Part shown: piece by piece, positions 15,401 through 24,002 of the stretch
Position numbering within the stretch: position 1 is the first letter of the stretch
Layout: every line of letters begins with the position of its first letter
From: Caulobacter sp.
GTDB taxonomy: Bacteria > Pseudomonadota > Alphaproteobacteria > Caulobacterales > Caulobacteraceae
Length of the DNA stretch: 64,000 nucleotides
Assembly: GCA_028291055.1 (NCBI GenBank)
Contig: JAQGIP010000143.1
Span: forward strand, 1 to 64,000
Reading direction: 5' to 3'
Notes under the pieces: generated by a model
Databases searched by the model: none
What the model was told of the DNA's origin: nothing
Seen by the model: the letters and a program-made list of their open reading frames with translations, nothing else
Translations under genes and position numbers: made by a program

Positions 15401-18295
15401 ATGACCGACACGCTCGATTCCGCTCCCGAACTCCCCAACACCGACCGCCCCCTGACGCAGGACGGCCCGGCCGTGCGGCTCTTCCTGGTGGACGGCTCGG
15501 GCTACATCTTCCGCGCCTATCACGCCCTGCCGCCGCTGACCCGCAAGTCGGACGGCCTGCCGGTGGGGGCCGTATCAGGCTTCTGCAACATGCTGTGGAA
15601 GCTGCTGCGCGACATGCAGGGCGATGAGCCGACCCACCTGGCGGTGATCTTCGACCATTCCGAAAAGACCTTCAGGAACAAGCTCTACGACCAGTACAAG
15701 GCCCACCGGCCGCCGCCGCCCGAGGACCTGGTGCCCCAGTTCGCCATGGTCCGTCAGGCGACCCGCGCCTTCGGCGTGCCCTGCCTGGAGCTGCCCGGCT
15801 ATGAGGCCGACGACCTGATCGCCGCCTATGCCTGCCATGTGCGCGACTTAGGCGGCGAGGTGGTCATCGTCTCCTCCGACAAGGACCTGATGCAGCTGGT
15901 CGGGCCCAATGTCTCGATGCTCGACACCATGAAGAACGTGCGCATCGGCGCCGAGCAGGTGTTCGAGAAGTTCGGCGTGACGCCGGACAAGGTGGTCGAC
16001 GTCCAGGCCCTGTGCGGCGACAGCGTCGACAATGTGCCGGGCGCGCCGGGCATCGGCATCAAGACGGCCTCGGCCCTGATCAACGAATACGGCGACCTGG
16101 ATTCGCTGCTGGCCCGGGCCGGCGAGGTCAAGCAGGACAAGCGCCGCCAGACCCTGATCGATTTCGCCGACCAGATCCGCCTGTCGCGCCAGCTGGTGCA
16201 GCTGGATTGCGAGACCCCCCTGCCCGAACCCCTCGACCAACTGGGGGTGCGCGAGCCGGACCAGGCCGAGCTGCTCGCCTTCCTGGAGGACATGGGCTTC
16301 AACAGCCTGTCGCGGCGCGTCGGCGCGGGCAAGAACGCGCCCACCGCCATGGCGCCGGCCGTCTGGGCCAAGCCGATGACCTCGGTCAATCCGACCCCGG
16401 CCTTCGCCCCGGCCGGCGGCCATGCGGGCCCGGCGGAAGCCCAGGTCATCGACACCACCCAATACGCCTGCGTGCGCGACCTCGCGGCCTTGGACGCCTG
16501 GATCAAGCGCGCCTACGAGGTCGGCGTCATCGCCTTCGACACCGAGACCGACGCCCTGTCCTCGGCCACGGCGGGCCTGTGCGGCATCTCGCTGGGCATC
16601 ACGCCGGGCGAGGCCTGCTACATCCCCGTCGGCCACTGCGAGAAGGACGGCCTGGCCCTGGACGCTCCGGCCGACCTGGAACAGATCCCGCTGGCCGAGG
16701 TCATCGCGCGGCTCAAACCCATGCTGGAAGACCCCACCGTCCTGAAGGTGGCCCAGAACGCCAAATACGACATCGCGGTGCTGACCCGTCACGGCATCGA
16801 CGTGGCCCCCATCGAAGACACCATGCTGATCAGCTATGTGCTCGAGGGCGGCCTGCACGGCCACGGCATGGACGAACTCTCCAAGCTGCACCTGGGCCAC
16901 ACCCCCATCCCGTTCAAGCAGGTGGCGGGCAGCGGCAAGACCGAGATCAGCTTCAAGCATGTGGAGTTGAACACGGCCACCTGCTACGCGGCCGAGGACG
17001 CCGACGTCACGCTCAGGCTCTACAACATCCTCAAGCCCCGGCTGGCCCGCGAAGGCCTGCTCACCGTCTATGAGACCCTGGAACGGCCCCTGCCGCCCGT
17101 GCTGGCGGCCATGGAGAATGCCGGCATCCGGGTCGACCCGGATGTGCTGCGCCACCTCTCCAACGACTTCTCCATGCGCATGGCGGAGTACGAGGCCCAG
17201 GCCCAGAAGCTGGTCGGGCGGCCCTTCAACCTGGGCTCGCCCAAGCAGATCGGCGACGTGCTGTTTGGCGAGATGAGCCTGCCCGGCGGCAAGAAGACCG
17301 CCACCGGCCAATGGTCGACGGATTCTGATGTGCTGGAGGGCCTGGCCGCCCAGGGCCATGACCTGCCGCGCCTGCTGCTGGATTGGCGCCAGCTGTCGAA
17401 GCTGAAGGGCACCTACACCGACAACCTGGCCGCCGCGGTGGCCGACAGCACGGGCCGGGTGCACACCTCCTACGCCCTGGCCTCGACCAGCACCGGGCGG
17501 CTGTCGTCCAACGACCCCAACCTGCAAAACATCCCGGTGCGCACCGAGGAAGGCCGTAAGATCCGCAAGGCCTTCATCGCCGAGCCCGGCAATGTGCTGA
17601 TCAGCGCCGACTATAGCCAGATCGAACTGCGCCTGCTGGCCCACATCGGCGACATCCCCCAGCTGAAGGCGGCCTTCGCCCAAGGCCTCGACATCCACGC
17701 CATGACCGCCTCGGAGATGTTCGGGGTGCCCATCGAAGGCATGGACCCGATGGTCCGCCGCCGCGCCAAGGCCATCAACTTCGGCATCGTCTACGGCATT
17801 TCCGCCTTCGGCCTGGCCAACCAGCTGAGCATCCCTCAAGGGGAGGCCGGGGCCTATATCAAGACCTACTTCGAGCGCTTCCCGGGCATCGGGGAGTATA
17901 TGGAAGACACCAAGCGGCTGGTGCGCGAGCAGGGCTTCGTCACCACCATCTTCGGGCGCAAGATCGACATCCCCGCCATCCGGGGCGCCTCGGTCGCCCA
18001 CCGCCAGTTCGCCGAGCGCGCGGCCATCAACGCACCTATTCAAGGCGCCGCCGCGGACGTGATCCGCCGGGCCATGGTGCGCATGCCGGGCGCGCTGAAG
18101 GAGGCTGGGCTGAAGGCGCGCATGCTGTTGCAGGTGCACGATGAACTGGTCTTCGAAGCCCCGGCCGCCGAGGCCGACGAAACCTGCCGCGTGGCCCGCA
18201 GTGTGATGGAGAAGGCCGCCGAGCCCGCCGTGGCGCTCACCGTGCCGCTGGTGGTCGATGCGCGGGCCGCCGCCAACTGGGATGAGGCCCACTAG
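15401..18295 (+). CDS. polA: DNA polymerase I
   Basis: Fills gaps and removes RNA primers during lagging-strand synthesis and repair. From ATG 15401 (preceded by TTGGAG) it has 964 aa. The 5'-nuclease domain starts with FLVDGSGYIFRAYHALPP (about residue 27) and has the H3TH block GDSVDNVPGAPGIGIKTA (about 206). The 3'-5' exonuclease is intact: FDTETD (about 379), NAKYDIAVL and YAAEDADVTLRL keep the metal ligands. Polymerase motifs A (SADYSQIELRLL, about 735), B (RRRAKAINFGIVYGISAFG, about 790) and C (VHDELVFE, about 911) are complete. An in-frame start at 15305 is less likely because it lacks a binding site. Confidence 0.97.
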   Translation: MTDTLDSAPELPNTDRPLTQDGPAVRLFLVDGSGYIFRAYHALPPLTRKSDGLPVGAVSGFCNMLWKLLRDMQGDEPTHLAVIFDHSEKTFRNKLYDQYKAHRPPPPEDLVPQFAMVRQATRAFGVPCLELPGYEADDLIAAYACHVRDLGGEVVIVSSDKDLMQLVGPNVSMLDTMKNVRIGAEQVFEKFGVTPDKVVDVQALCGDSVDNVPGAPGIGIKTASALINEYGDLDSLLARAGEVKQDKRRQTLIDFADQIRLSRQLVQLDCETPLPEPLDQLGVREPDQAELLAFLEDMGFNSLSRRVGAGKNAPTAMAPAVWAKPMTSVNPTPAFAPAGGHAGPAEAQVIDTTQYACVRDLAALDAWIKRAYEVGVIAFDTETDALSSATAGLCGISLGITPGEACYIPVGHCEKDGLALDAPADLEQIPLAEVIARLKPMLEDPTVLKVAQNAKYDIAVLTRHGIDVAPIEDTMLISYVLEGGLHGHGMDELSKLHLGHTPIPFKQVAGSGKTEISFKHVELNTATCYAAEDADVTLRLYNILKPRLAREGLLTVYETLERPLPPVLAAMENAGIRVDPDVLRHLSNDFSMRMAEYEAQAQKLVGRPFNLGSPKQIGDVLFGEMSLPGGKKTATGQWSTDSDVLEGLAAQGHDLPRLLLDWRQLSKLKGTYTDNLAAAVADSTGRVHTSYALASTSTGRLSSNDPNLQNIPVRTEEGRKIRKAFIAEPGNVLISADYSQIELRLLAHIGDIPQLKAAFAQGLDIHAMTASEMFGVPIEGMDPMVRRRAKAINFGIVYGISAFGLANQLSIPQGEAGAYIKTYFERFPGIGEYMEDTKRLVREQGFVTTIFGRKIDIPAIRGASVAHRQFAERAAINAPIQGAAADVIRRAMVRMPGALKEAGLKARMLLQVHDELVFEAPAAEADETCRVARSVMEKAAEPAVALTVPLVVDARAAANWDEAH

Positions 18296-18511
18296 CCGGG
18301 GACCCATCAGCCAGGGACCCACGAACAGGGGGCGCGCCGGCGGGCGATGATCGTAAACTGTCGCCGCGTTGGCCCGATCGCCTTTACCCCAACCCATGGC
18401 GCGCGGTATGCCAATAGCTTGACGCCAGCCGCACCAGGCCGGCGGACAGACAGGGCGGGACGCGATGCGGCGGCCGATCGACGAGGCCCGTAAGATCGCG
18501 AGGCGTGGCGC

Positions 18512-19468
18512 ATGAGCTCCGCCCCTGCATCTCCGACGCTCGCGCCCCCCACCGCCAGCCTGCGCCAAGTCACCCTGCTCAGTCTCGACTACTTCCTGCG
18601 TTACGTGGACCAGGTGCGGGCCGGTTTCGGCGGCGATGCGCTTAAAGGTCTGATCTTCGTGGCCCTGGTGCAGGGCAATGTCGGTCACATCGACCGCGAC
18701 CGCGACCAGTCCCTACGCTTCGGCGACGTGGACGCGGTGCCGCCGGACGAGCTGCGCCGGCCGATCCGCATCCTCCCCCTGGCCGACTCCCTGCGCCTGC
18801 CGCGCGAGAGCGTGCGCCGCAAGGTGCAGCTGCTGGCCGCCGACGGCTTCATCGTCAAGACGCCCAAGGGCTTCATCGCCCCGGCCTCGGTCCTCAGCCG
18901 CCCCGGCAACGCCCGCGCCCTGGCCGCCAACGCCGGCAAGATCATCGACCTGATGGAGGGCCTGGCCGCCATCGGCGCGGCGGGGCTGGTAGCCGAAACC
19001 CGGGGGCTGGAGATTCCCCCCACCCACCACCGCCTGCTGGCCCGCATCACCAGCGACTTCTGCCTGCGCTGCCTGGACGAGATCCGCCGCCTGTTCGACG
19101 GGGAGGTGCTCACGGGCCTGATCTTCCTGGCCGTGGCCGCCGCCAACTTCGACGCCTTCAAGCGCGGCGACGCTCCGATGAGCGCGGGGGCCGAACGCCG
19201 GCCGGTGTCGATCCAGAGTCTGGCGGCCCAGATCGGCCTGCCCCGCGAGACCGTACGGCGCCATGTGCAGAAACTCGCCGCGCTGAACCTCTGCGTTCCG
19301 GCCGCGGCCGGGGCCCGGGCCGGCCTGGTGGTGCCCCCCGGCGTGATCGAGCGGCCGCAATTCCTGGCGGCGGCGCAACGCAATGAGGTCAATGTCCGTT
19401 GGCTGGTCGCCCAGCTCCGCCGTGCGGGCGTCCTGCCGCCGGCGGGCGCCCAAGCGAGCGAAGCGTGA
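18512..19468 (+). CDS. Regulator with duplicated winged-helix unit
   Basis: The 318-aa protein is an internal duplication. Unit 1: DYFLRYVDQVRAGFGGDALK then GLIFVALVQGNVGHI, and later PIRILPLADSLRLPRESVRR then KVQLLAADGFIV. Unit 2: DFCLRCLDEIRRLFDGEVLT then GLIFLAVAAANFDAF, and later PVSIQSLAAQIGLPRETVRR then HVQKLAALNLCV. The second part of each unit is a winged helix-turn-helix with recognition helix LPRE-S/T-VRR. The helical part before it may be a dimerisation region. Two DNA-binding domains in one chain suggest that one polypeptide contacts both half-sites. Effector and targets are unknown. It lies just upstream of the SRPBCC gene on the same strand, with a 13-bp gap. Confidence 0.7.
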   Translation: MSSAPASPTLAPPTASLRQVTLLSLDYFLRYVDQVRAGFGGDALKGLIFVALVQGNVGHIDRDRDQSLRFGDVDAVPPDELRRPIRILPLADSLRLPRESVRRKVQLLAADGFIVKTPKGFIAPASVLSRPGNARALAANAGKIIDLMEGLAAIGAAGLVAETRGLEIPPTHHRLLARITSDFCLRCLDEIRRLFDGEVLTGLIFLAVAAANFDAFKRGDAPMSAGAERRPVSIQSLAAQIGLPRETVRRHVQKLAALNLCVPAAAGARAGLVVPPGVIERPQFLAAAQRNEVNVRWLVAQLRRAGVLPPAGAQASEA

Positions 19469-19481
19469 TAACGGAGTCCGC

Positions 19482-20069
19482 ATGGCCCACCGCCGCACCC
19501 CCGCCGCCCTCCTCGCCGGCCTGATTTTCGGAGGCTTGGCCCTCGCCGCGCCGGCCGCATCCCGGGCCCAGGCCTACAACGCCACGCCGGCCGTCAGCGT
19601 GGCGCCGGACGGTCCCGGGGCCACGGTGCTGGTGCATGCGTCCCTGGACATCGAGGCGCCGCCCTCGGCGGTCTGGGCCACCCTCACCGACTGCGCCGGG
19701 GCGCCGCGTTTCACCCCCGGCCTGATCAGCTGCAAGGTCGTCCAGCGCGGCCCCGGCTGGGAGATCCGCGAGCACCGGCTGAAGGGGCCGATCTTCCACC
19801 CCGTGGTGCTCAACATCTTCCGCCTCGACTTCGACCCCAACAAGCGGCTCAGCTTTCGCCGCACCGGCGGCGACTGGAAGCGGTCGGACGGCGAATGGAC
19901 GCTGACGCCCCTGTCCGGGGGCAAGGGGACACACGTGACCTATGTCGTGCATTTCGCCATCGACGCGCCGATCCCCGCCGGCGCCATGCGCGACGGGGTC
20001 CAGAAGGGTCTGCCGAAATCCCTGATCGCGCTGCGCGCCGAATCCGTGCGCCGGGCCGCCTACCCCTGA
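19482..20069 (+). CDS. Exported SRPBCC (START-like) protein
   Basis: ATG 19482 follows GGAGTCCGC. The 195-aa product has a signal peptide (LLAGLIFGGLALAAPAASRA, cleavage near AQA). The mature part is an SRPBCC/polyketide cyclase-like helix-grip domain: VLVHASLDIEAPPSAVWATL, TDCAGAPRFTPGLISCKVV, then KGPIFHPVVLNIFRLDFDPN and GTHVTYVVHFAIDAPIPAGA. Such domains bind hydrophobic ligands in a deep cavity. The ligand is not predictable here. The 13-bp gap to the upstream regulator and the overlap with the methyltransferase frame suggest one operon. Confidence 0.8.
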   Translation: MAHRRTPAALLAGLIFGGLALAAPAASRAQAYNATPAVSVAPDGPGATVLVHASLDIEAPPSAVWATLTDCAGAPRFTPGLISCKVVQRGPGWEIREHRLKGPIFHPVVLNIFRLDFDPNKRLSFRRTGGDWKRSDGEWTLTPLSGGKGTHVTYVVHFAIDAPIPAGAMRDGVQKGLPKSLIALRAESVRRAAYP

Positions 20070-21013
20070 CCGGGACCTGCAGCGAGCGCGACGCGGCGCT
20101 TGCCGGCCTGCTGGCCGCCCTGAGCCGGCGCGGCTATCGCTTCAGCGTTCCGGGCAATGACACCCTGCGCGTCGTCAGGCTGCGGCCCCGGCCGCCGGGA
20201 CCCGTGACCTTGGCCGAGGTATTCGGCTGGAACCGCGCCTTCACCGCCGCCGACCTCGAGCCCGAGATCCTGAACCTGATGCGCCGCGCCGGCATTCTCG
20301 GCCGCCGCTGGGGCCGCTGGATCAGCCGCCTGCGGGTGGCCAGCCTGGGCGATCGCCTCTTCCTGCATTCCGCCTTTCCGCCCAGCGGCCATGACGCCGT
20401 CTTCTTCGGGCCCGACACCTACCGGTTCGCCGACCTGATCGCGGCGGAGACGCCCGCGCGGGCTCCCACGACCATCATCGACATCGGCGCCGGCTCGGGC
20501 GCCGGGGGCCTGGTCGCCGCCGACCGCTGGCCGGACGCGCGGCTGACGCTGACCGATCTCAATCCCGCCGCCCTGGCGCTGGCCCGCATCAACGCCGGCG
20601 GCCGACCGGTGACCCTGCTCGAAGGCTCCGGCCTGGCGGGCTTCCAGGGCGACATCGACTTGGCCCTGGCCAACCCGCCCTTCATCACCAGTGGGAGCAT
20701 CACCGGCGCGGGCGGCCGCCGTTACCGCGACGGCGGCGGCGCCTTCGGGGCGGAGGTCACGCTGGACTGGACGGATCAGGTCCTGTCCCGTCTGGCCCCG
20801 GGTGGGCGGTTCGTTCTCTATACCGGCGCGGCCATCGTTCGCGGGCGTGATCCGTTGTATGAAGCTCTACAGCGCAGGGCGGCCGAGGGCTGCTGCGCCC
20901 TGCGCTACCGGGAGATCGACCCGGACATCTTCGGTGGCCTGCTGTGGCGGCCGGACTATTGGCGAGTGGAACGGCTGGCCGCGGTGGGCGCGGTCTTCGA
21001 TCGCCCTAGATAG
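20066..21013 (+). CDS. Class I methyltransferase, unusual start
   Basis: The frame encodes a SAM-dependent methyltransferase: motif I IDIGAGSGAGGLVAADRWPD, motif II LTLTDLNPAALALARINAGG, and LALANPPF, the NPP(F/Y) tetrad of enzymes that methylate an amino group of a base or glutamine (HemK/RsmC type). An N-terminal part (AALAGLLAALSRRGYRFSVP) precedes it. No ATG, GTG or TTG occurs in frame between 19898 and the first conserved residues. The ATG at 19895 would overlap the SRPBCC gene by 175 bases in another frame. CTG 20066 overlaps the SRPBCC stop (CTGA), so the true start is either CTG or a -1 shift at CCC-TGA. Confidence 0.75.
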   Translation: MTGTCSERDAALAGLLAALSRRGYRFSVPGNDTLRVVRLRPRPPGPVTLAEVFGWNRAFTAADLEPEILNLMRRAGILGRRWGRWISRLRVASLGDRLFLHSAFPPSGHDAVFFGPDTYRFADLIAAETPARAPTTIIDIGAGSGAGGLVAADRWPDARLTLTDLNPAALALARINAGGRPVTLLEGSGLAGFQGDIDLALANPPFITSGSITGAGGRRYRDGGGAFGAEVTLDWTDQVLSRLAPGGRFVLYTGAAIVRGRDPLYEALQRRAAEGCCALRYREIDPDIFGGLLWRPDYWRVERLAAVGAVFDRPR

Positions 21014-21118
21014 TGTCGCGAGCCGGAACCCCGGCCCGTCGCGGAGCGTATTCAAGTCCCACTGCCTGGCGCCCCTGAAGGGACGCGCCGGGCTCAATGC
21101 ATCCAAAGTGAGTGCGTC

Positions 21119-22054
21119 ATGTCGACGATCGAAGCGTCCCGAACCACCGCCTCCACGCGCGTCGAAGCGCCGCCTTCCGCCGTGGAGATGGACGACCGCG
21201 AGCTGCACCAGCGGCTGGCCCACTGGAACCGCCGGCGGCTGTCGGTGGCCAAGCCCGCCGACGATTGGCGAGAGACCCTGGCCCGGGATCAGGCCATGCT
21301 GTTGGCCGAGGGCGCGTTCATCGAGGCCTTCCGTGCGCGGATCGCTGAACGCGCCGCCGCCGTCCCGATCGACGCCGACGGCTTCGTGGCCTGGTTCGAA
21401 GCCCTGAAGCAGACCGGCCCCGGCCAGGACGACCCGCTGTTCCCCTGGCTGGCCGAGAGCGCCGGGTTCGAACAGATGCGCTGGTTCCTGCTGCAGGAGG
21501 TGGCGGGCGAGGCCGGGTTCGACGACCTGGTGGCCCTGACCCAGATCAAGATGCCGGTCCAGGCCAAGCTCGAACTCGCCGCCAACTACTGGGACGAGAT
21601 GGGCCGCGGCCAGGCCGGCGGCATGCATGGCCCGATGCTGGCCAGGCTGGCCGATGCGCTGGCGCTGTATCCGACCATCGAGGGCACGGTCACCGCCTCG
21701 CTGGCGCTGGGCAACACTCTGGTCGCCTTCGCGACCGGGCGCCGCTACGCCTATCAGTCGGTGGGCGCGCTCGGCGTGGTCGAACTCACCGCCCCCTGGC
21801 GCGCGGCCCATGTGGCCGAGGGTCTGCGCCGCCTGGGCGTCGGTAAGGAGCGGCAGTATTTCGCCCTGCACGCCACCCTGGACATCAAACATTCCGAGAC
21901 CTGGAACAGCGAGGTCCTGCGCCCCCTGGTCGCCGCCGATCCCGGCTGCGCGCGCTACATCGCCGAGGGCGCCTTGATGCGCCTCACCGCCGGCGCGGCC
22001 TGCTTCGAAGCCTACCGTAGTGAACTTTGGGGTGGGGCCAAGATTGCCGACTGA
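21119..22054 (+). CDS. Haem-oxygenase-like iron-containing redox enzyme
   Basis: The 311-aa protein resembles the iron-containing redox enzyme family (haem-oxygenase-like diiron fold; members include oxidases and N-oxygenases of natural-product pathways). Helical blocks include GQDDPLFPWLAESAGFEQMR, WFLLQEVAGEAGFDDLVALT, KLELAANYWDEMGRGQAGGM, and ATLDIKHSETWNSEVLRPLV. The Glu and His residues of FLLQEVAGEAG, NYWDEMGRG and DIKHSETW are candidate metal ligands. The first 35 residues look disordered. It follows the methyltransferase gene after 105 bp. Confidence 0.75.
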   Translation: MSTIEASRTTASTRVEAPPSAVEMDDRELHQRLAHWNRRRLSVAKPADDWRETLARDQAMLLAEGAFIEAFRARIAERAAAVPIDADGFVAWFEALKQTGPGQDDPLFPWLAESAGFEQMRWFLLQEVAGEAGFDDLVALTQIKMPVQAKLELAANYWDEMGRGQAGGMHGPMLARLADALALYPTIEGTVTASLALGNTLVAFATGRRYAYQSVGALGVVELTAPWRAAHVAEGLRRLGVGKERQYFALHATLDIKHSETWNSEVLRPLVAADPGCARYIAEGALMRLTAGAACFEAYRSELWGGAKIAD

Positions 22055-23048
22055 CACCGCACCGCGTGACGCGCCAAAAGGGGGGTGGCGTCCACCGCGC
22101 GGACCATCGCGGCGCAGGGTGAAACCGTGGGCGGCCGACTTCGCCCTGTCGTTCAACACCATCAAGGTCCACAGGACCGGCGCGGTCCTGACCGTGAACT
22201 GGACGCTGATCGCTGAATGCCTGATCTGGTTCAACTTCTTCCTGATCGTCGCCGCGCGCATGGCCTGGATGCGGTTCACCGCCCGGCCCGGCCCCACCAT
22301 CTGGTTTGCCCCCGACCGCCCCCGGCCCTGGTACCTGCTGTGGAGCGCCGCCGGCTGGGGCAATCTGCGGCTGGCCGCCACCCCCATCGAGGCCGAGGTC
22401 GCCTTCCACTTCCATGACAGCACCTGGAGCCCGGCCGCCGCCGACACCCACGCGCGACAGTTCAATTTCGCCTGCCGCGACGTCTCAAAGACCCATGTCG
22501 CCCGGGTGTTCGGCGAGGTGTTCGGCTACCCGCTGCTGATCGACCCCACGACCTGGAGCGGCCCCGCCGTCGAGAAGAGCGAGACCAACGGCGACCACTC
22601 CGGCCGGGTCATCGACTGCCCCGTCCAGCCCCGCGACGGTTCCTGCTACCAGCGCCTGGTCGACACCGCGCAGGGCGGCTTCATCCACGACCTGCGCACC
22701 CCCTGCGTGGGCGGCCGGCCCGTCGTGGTGCTGACCAAGAAGAAGCCGGCGGACGATCGCTTTTCGATCCACAACAGGTCGGTGACTCTGTCGCCCCCGG
22801 AACAGATCTATTCGCCCGAGGAACTCGCCGACATCGGCCGGTTCTGCGCGGCCATGGGCCTGGACTGGGGCAGCCTCGACATCCTGCGCGACCGCCCCAC
22901 GGGCCGCATCTACATCGTCGACGTCAACAAGACCGACGTGGGCCCGGTGATCGCCCTCTCCCTCGCCGACAAGCTGAAGTCCACCGCCCTGCTGGCCGCC
23001 GCGCTCAAGGGCTTGGTTGAGGGCGCCTCAAACCCGCCCGCCGGCTGA
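22020..23048 (+). CDS. ATP-grasp-like protein, start uncertain
   Basis: The frame is open from ATG 22020 (35-bp overlap with the previous gene); GTG 22119 with GCAGG before it and ATG 22260 are alternatives. The C-terminal half reads like an ATP-grasp fold: DCPVQPRDGSCYQRLVDTAQ, GFIHDLRTPCVGGRPVVVLT, then FCAAMGLDWGSLDILRDRPT followed by GRIYIVDVNKTDVGP, where D and N of VDVNK would be the magnesium-binding pair. A hydrophobic segment (TLIAECLIWFNFFLIVAARM) near residues 62-81 would be a membrane anchor only if the early starts are used. It is a possible ligase acting with the adjacent oxygenase-like enzyme and methyltransferase; the substrate is unknown. Confidence 0.6.
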   Translation: MNFGVGPRLPTDTAPRDAPKGGWRPPRGPSRRRVKPWAADFALSFNTIKVHRTGAVLTVNWTLIAECLIWFNFFLIVAARMAWMRFTARPGPTIWFAPDRPRPWYLLWSAAGWGNLRLAATPIEAEVAFHFHDSTWSPAAADTHARQFNFACRDVSKTHVARVFGEVFGYPLLIDPTTWSGPAVEKSETNGDHSGRVIDCPVQPRDGSCYQRLVDTAQGGFIHDLRTPCVGGRPVVVLTKKKPADDRFSIHNRSVTLSPPEQIYSPEELADIGRFCAAMGLDWGSLDILRDRPTGRIYIVDVNKTDVGPVIALSLADKLKSTALLAAALKGLVEGASNPPAG

Positions 23049-23079
23049 GGCACAAGGCCCCTTCACGCCAGGAGCCGTC

Positions 23080-23790
23080 ATGCGCCTCTTCCTTCTCATC
23101 GGCCTGCTGGCCGCCCTCTGGACGGCTGCCGGCCAAGCCCGGGCCCAACCGCCGCCCATCCGCATCATCCTGGTCGGCGATTCCACCGTCGCCAAGGACA
23201 GCGGCTGGGGAAACGCCTTCTGCGCCGACACCACGCCGGACGTGACCTGCCTCAACATGGCCCGGGGCGGGCGCAGCACCCGCAGCTACCGCGACGCCGG
23301 GACCTGGGCCGAGGTGATGGCCGAGCTGCATCGCGCCGGGCCCTGGAAGGCCACCTACGTCCTCATCCAGTTCGGCCATAACGACCAGTCCACCGACCCC
23401 GCCCGCCACACCGACCTGGCCACCGAATTCCCGGCCAACCTGAGCGCCTACATCCGCGAGGTCCGCGCGGCGGGCGCCACGCCGATCCTGGTCACCCCGC
23501 TGACCCGCCGCAAATTCACCGCCGACGGCCAGGTCGCCCCCGACCTCGCCCCCTGGGCCGCCGCCACCCGCGCCGTGGCCGTGCGCGAGCATGTGCCGCT
23601 GCTGGACCTCTATGCCGATAGCGTCACGGCCATCCAGGGCTTGGGACCGGACGGCGCCGCGACGCTGGCGATGGAGGGGCACCCCGATGCCACCCACTTG
23701 GGGTCAAAGGGTGCGGCGCTGTTCAGCGGCATGCTCGAGCGCGATCTCACCCGCGAGGTCCCTGCCTTGTCGGGCGTCTTCCACCGCTAG
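23080..23790 (+). CDS. Secreted GDSL/SGNH esterase (rhamnogalacturonan acetylesterase-like)
   Basis: ATG 23080 follows GGAGCCGTC. The 236-aa product has a signal peptide (MRLFLLIGLLAALWTAAGQA, cleavage after ARA or ARAQ). SGNH hydrolase blocks are all present: RIILVGDSTVAKDSGWGNAF (nucleophile Ser of GDS), NMARGGRSTRSY (block II Gly), LIQFGHNDQSTD (block III Asn) and GHPDATHLGSKGA (Asp-x-x-His pair). The order and the GGRSTRSY motif match the rhamnogalacturonan acetylesterase branch, which deacetylates pectin. It is the last host gene before the prophage. Confidence 0.88.
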   Translation: MRLFLLIGLLAALWTAAGQARAQPPPIRIILVGDSTVAKDSGWGNAFCADTTPDVTCLNMARGGRSTRSYRDAGTWAEVMAELHRAGPWKATYVLIQFGHNDQSTDPARHTDLATEFPANLSAYIREVRAAGATPILVTPLTRRKFTADGQVAPDLAPWAAATRAVAVREHVPLLDLYADSVTAIQGLGPDGAATLAMEGHPDATHLGSKGAALFSGMLERDLTREVPALSGVFHR

Positions 23791-23826
23791 CGCGGCAGCC
23801 ATCGCTGTCTGAATGTGTGGGGGATG

Positions 23827-23845
23827 CCCTCCAGAACCTTGAGGG
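23827..23845 (-). terminator. Hairpin originally downstream of tRNA-Ala
   Basis: CCCTC (23827-23831) pairs with GAGGG (23841-23845). It starts three bases past the CCA of the tRNA-Ala remnant at 23846-23862, so before integration it would have sat directly behind tRNA-Ala as terminator or processing hairpin. Confidence 0.45.
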
Positions 23846-23862
23846 TCCTGGTGGAGCCGAGG
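23846..23862. other. attL: tRNA-Ala 3'-end remnant
   Basis: Seventeen bases identical to 60881-60897, covering the CCA, discriminator and acceptor strand of the tRNA gene plus three bases beyond. It is in the same orientation as the copy in the intact tRNA. This is the usual footprint of integration into a tRNA 3' end. Confidence 0.75.
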
Positions 23863-23982
23863 TCCGCCTAACTGTCCTGCCAGGGCCAGCCTGGGCCCGC
23901 CACGGACCCCTTGCCGCACAACAGTTTATCGGGGTAGGTCTGCCACCGCCTGCCACCTCCAGCCCACAGTCGGCTGCATCGC

Positions 23983-24002
23983 CTTAGGATAGATTTGAGG
24001 AT
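23983..24002 (+). repeat. 20-bp direct repeat, left copy (integrase arm site?)
   Basis: cttaggatagatttgaggat, identical to 60808-60827. It overlaps the integrase ribosome binding site (TAGGAT) and start codon. Either it is an arm-type integrase binding site (preferred) or the core att site. Confidence 0.8.

Noticed and set aside
15848..18688. 946-aa minus-strand frame opposite polA
   Set aside because: Antisense to an intact DNA polymerase I with all motifs; composition is H/Q/G-rich shadow.
20867..22465. 532-aa minus-strand frame over the methyltransferase and oxygenase-like genes
   Set aside because: It lies antisense to two supported genes and has shadow composition.
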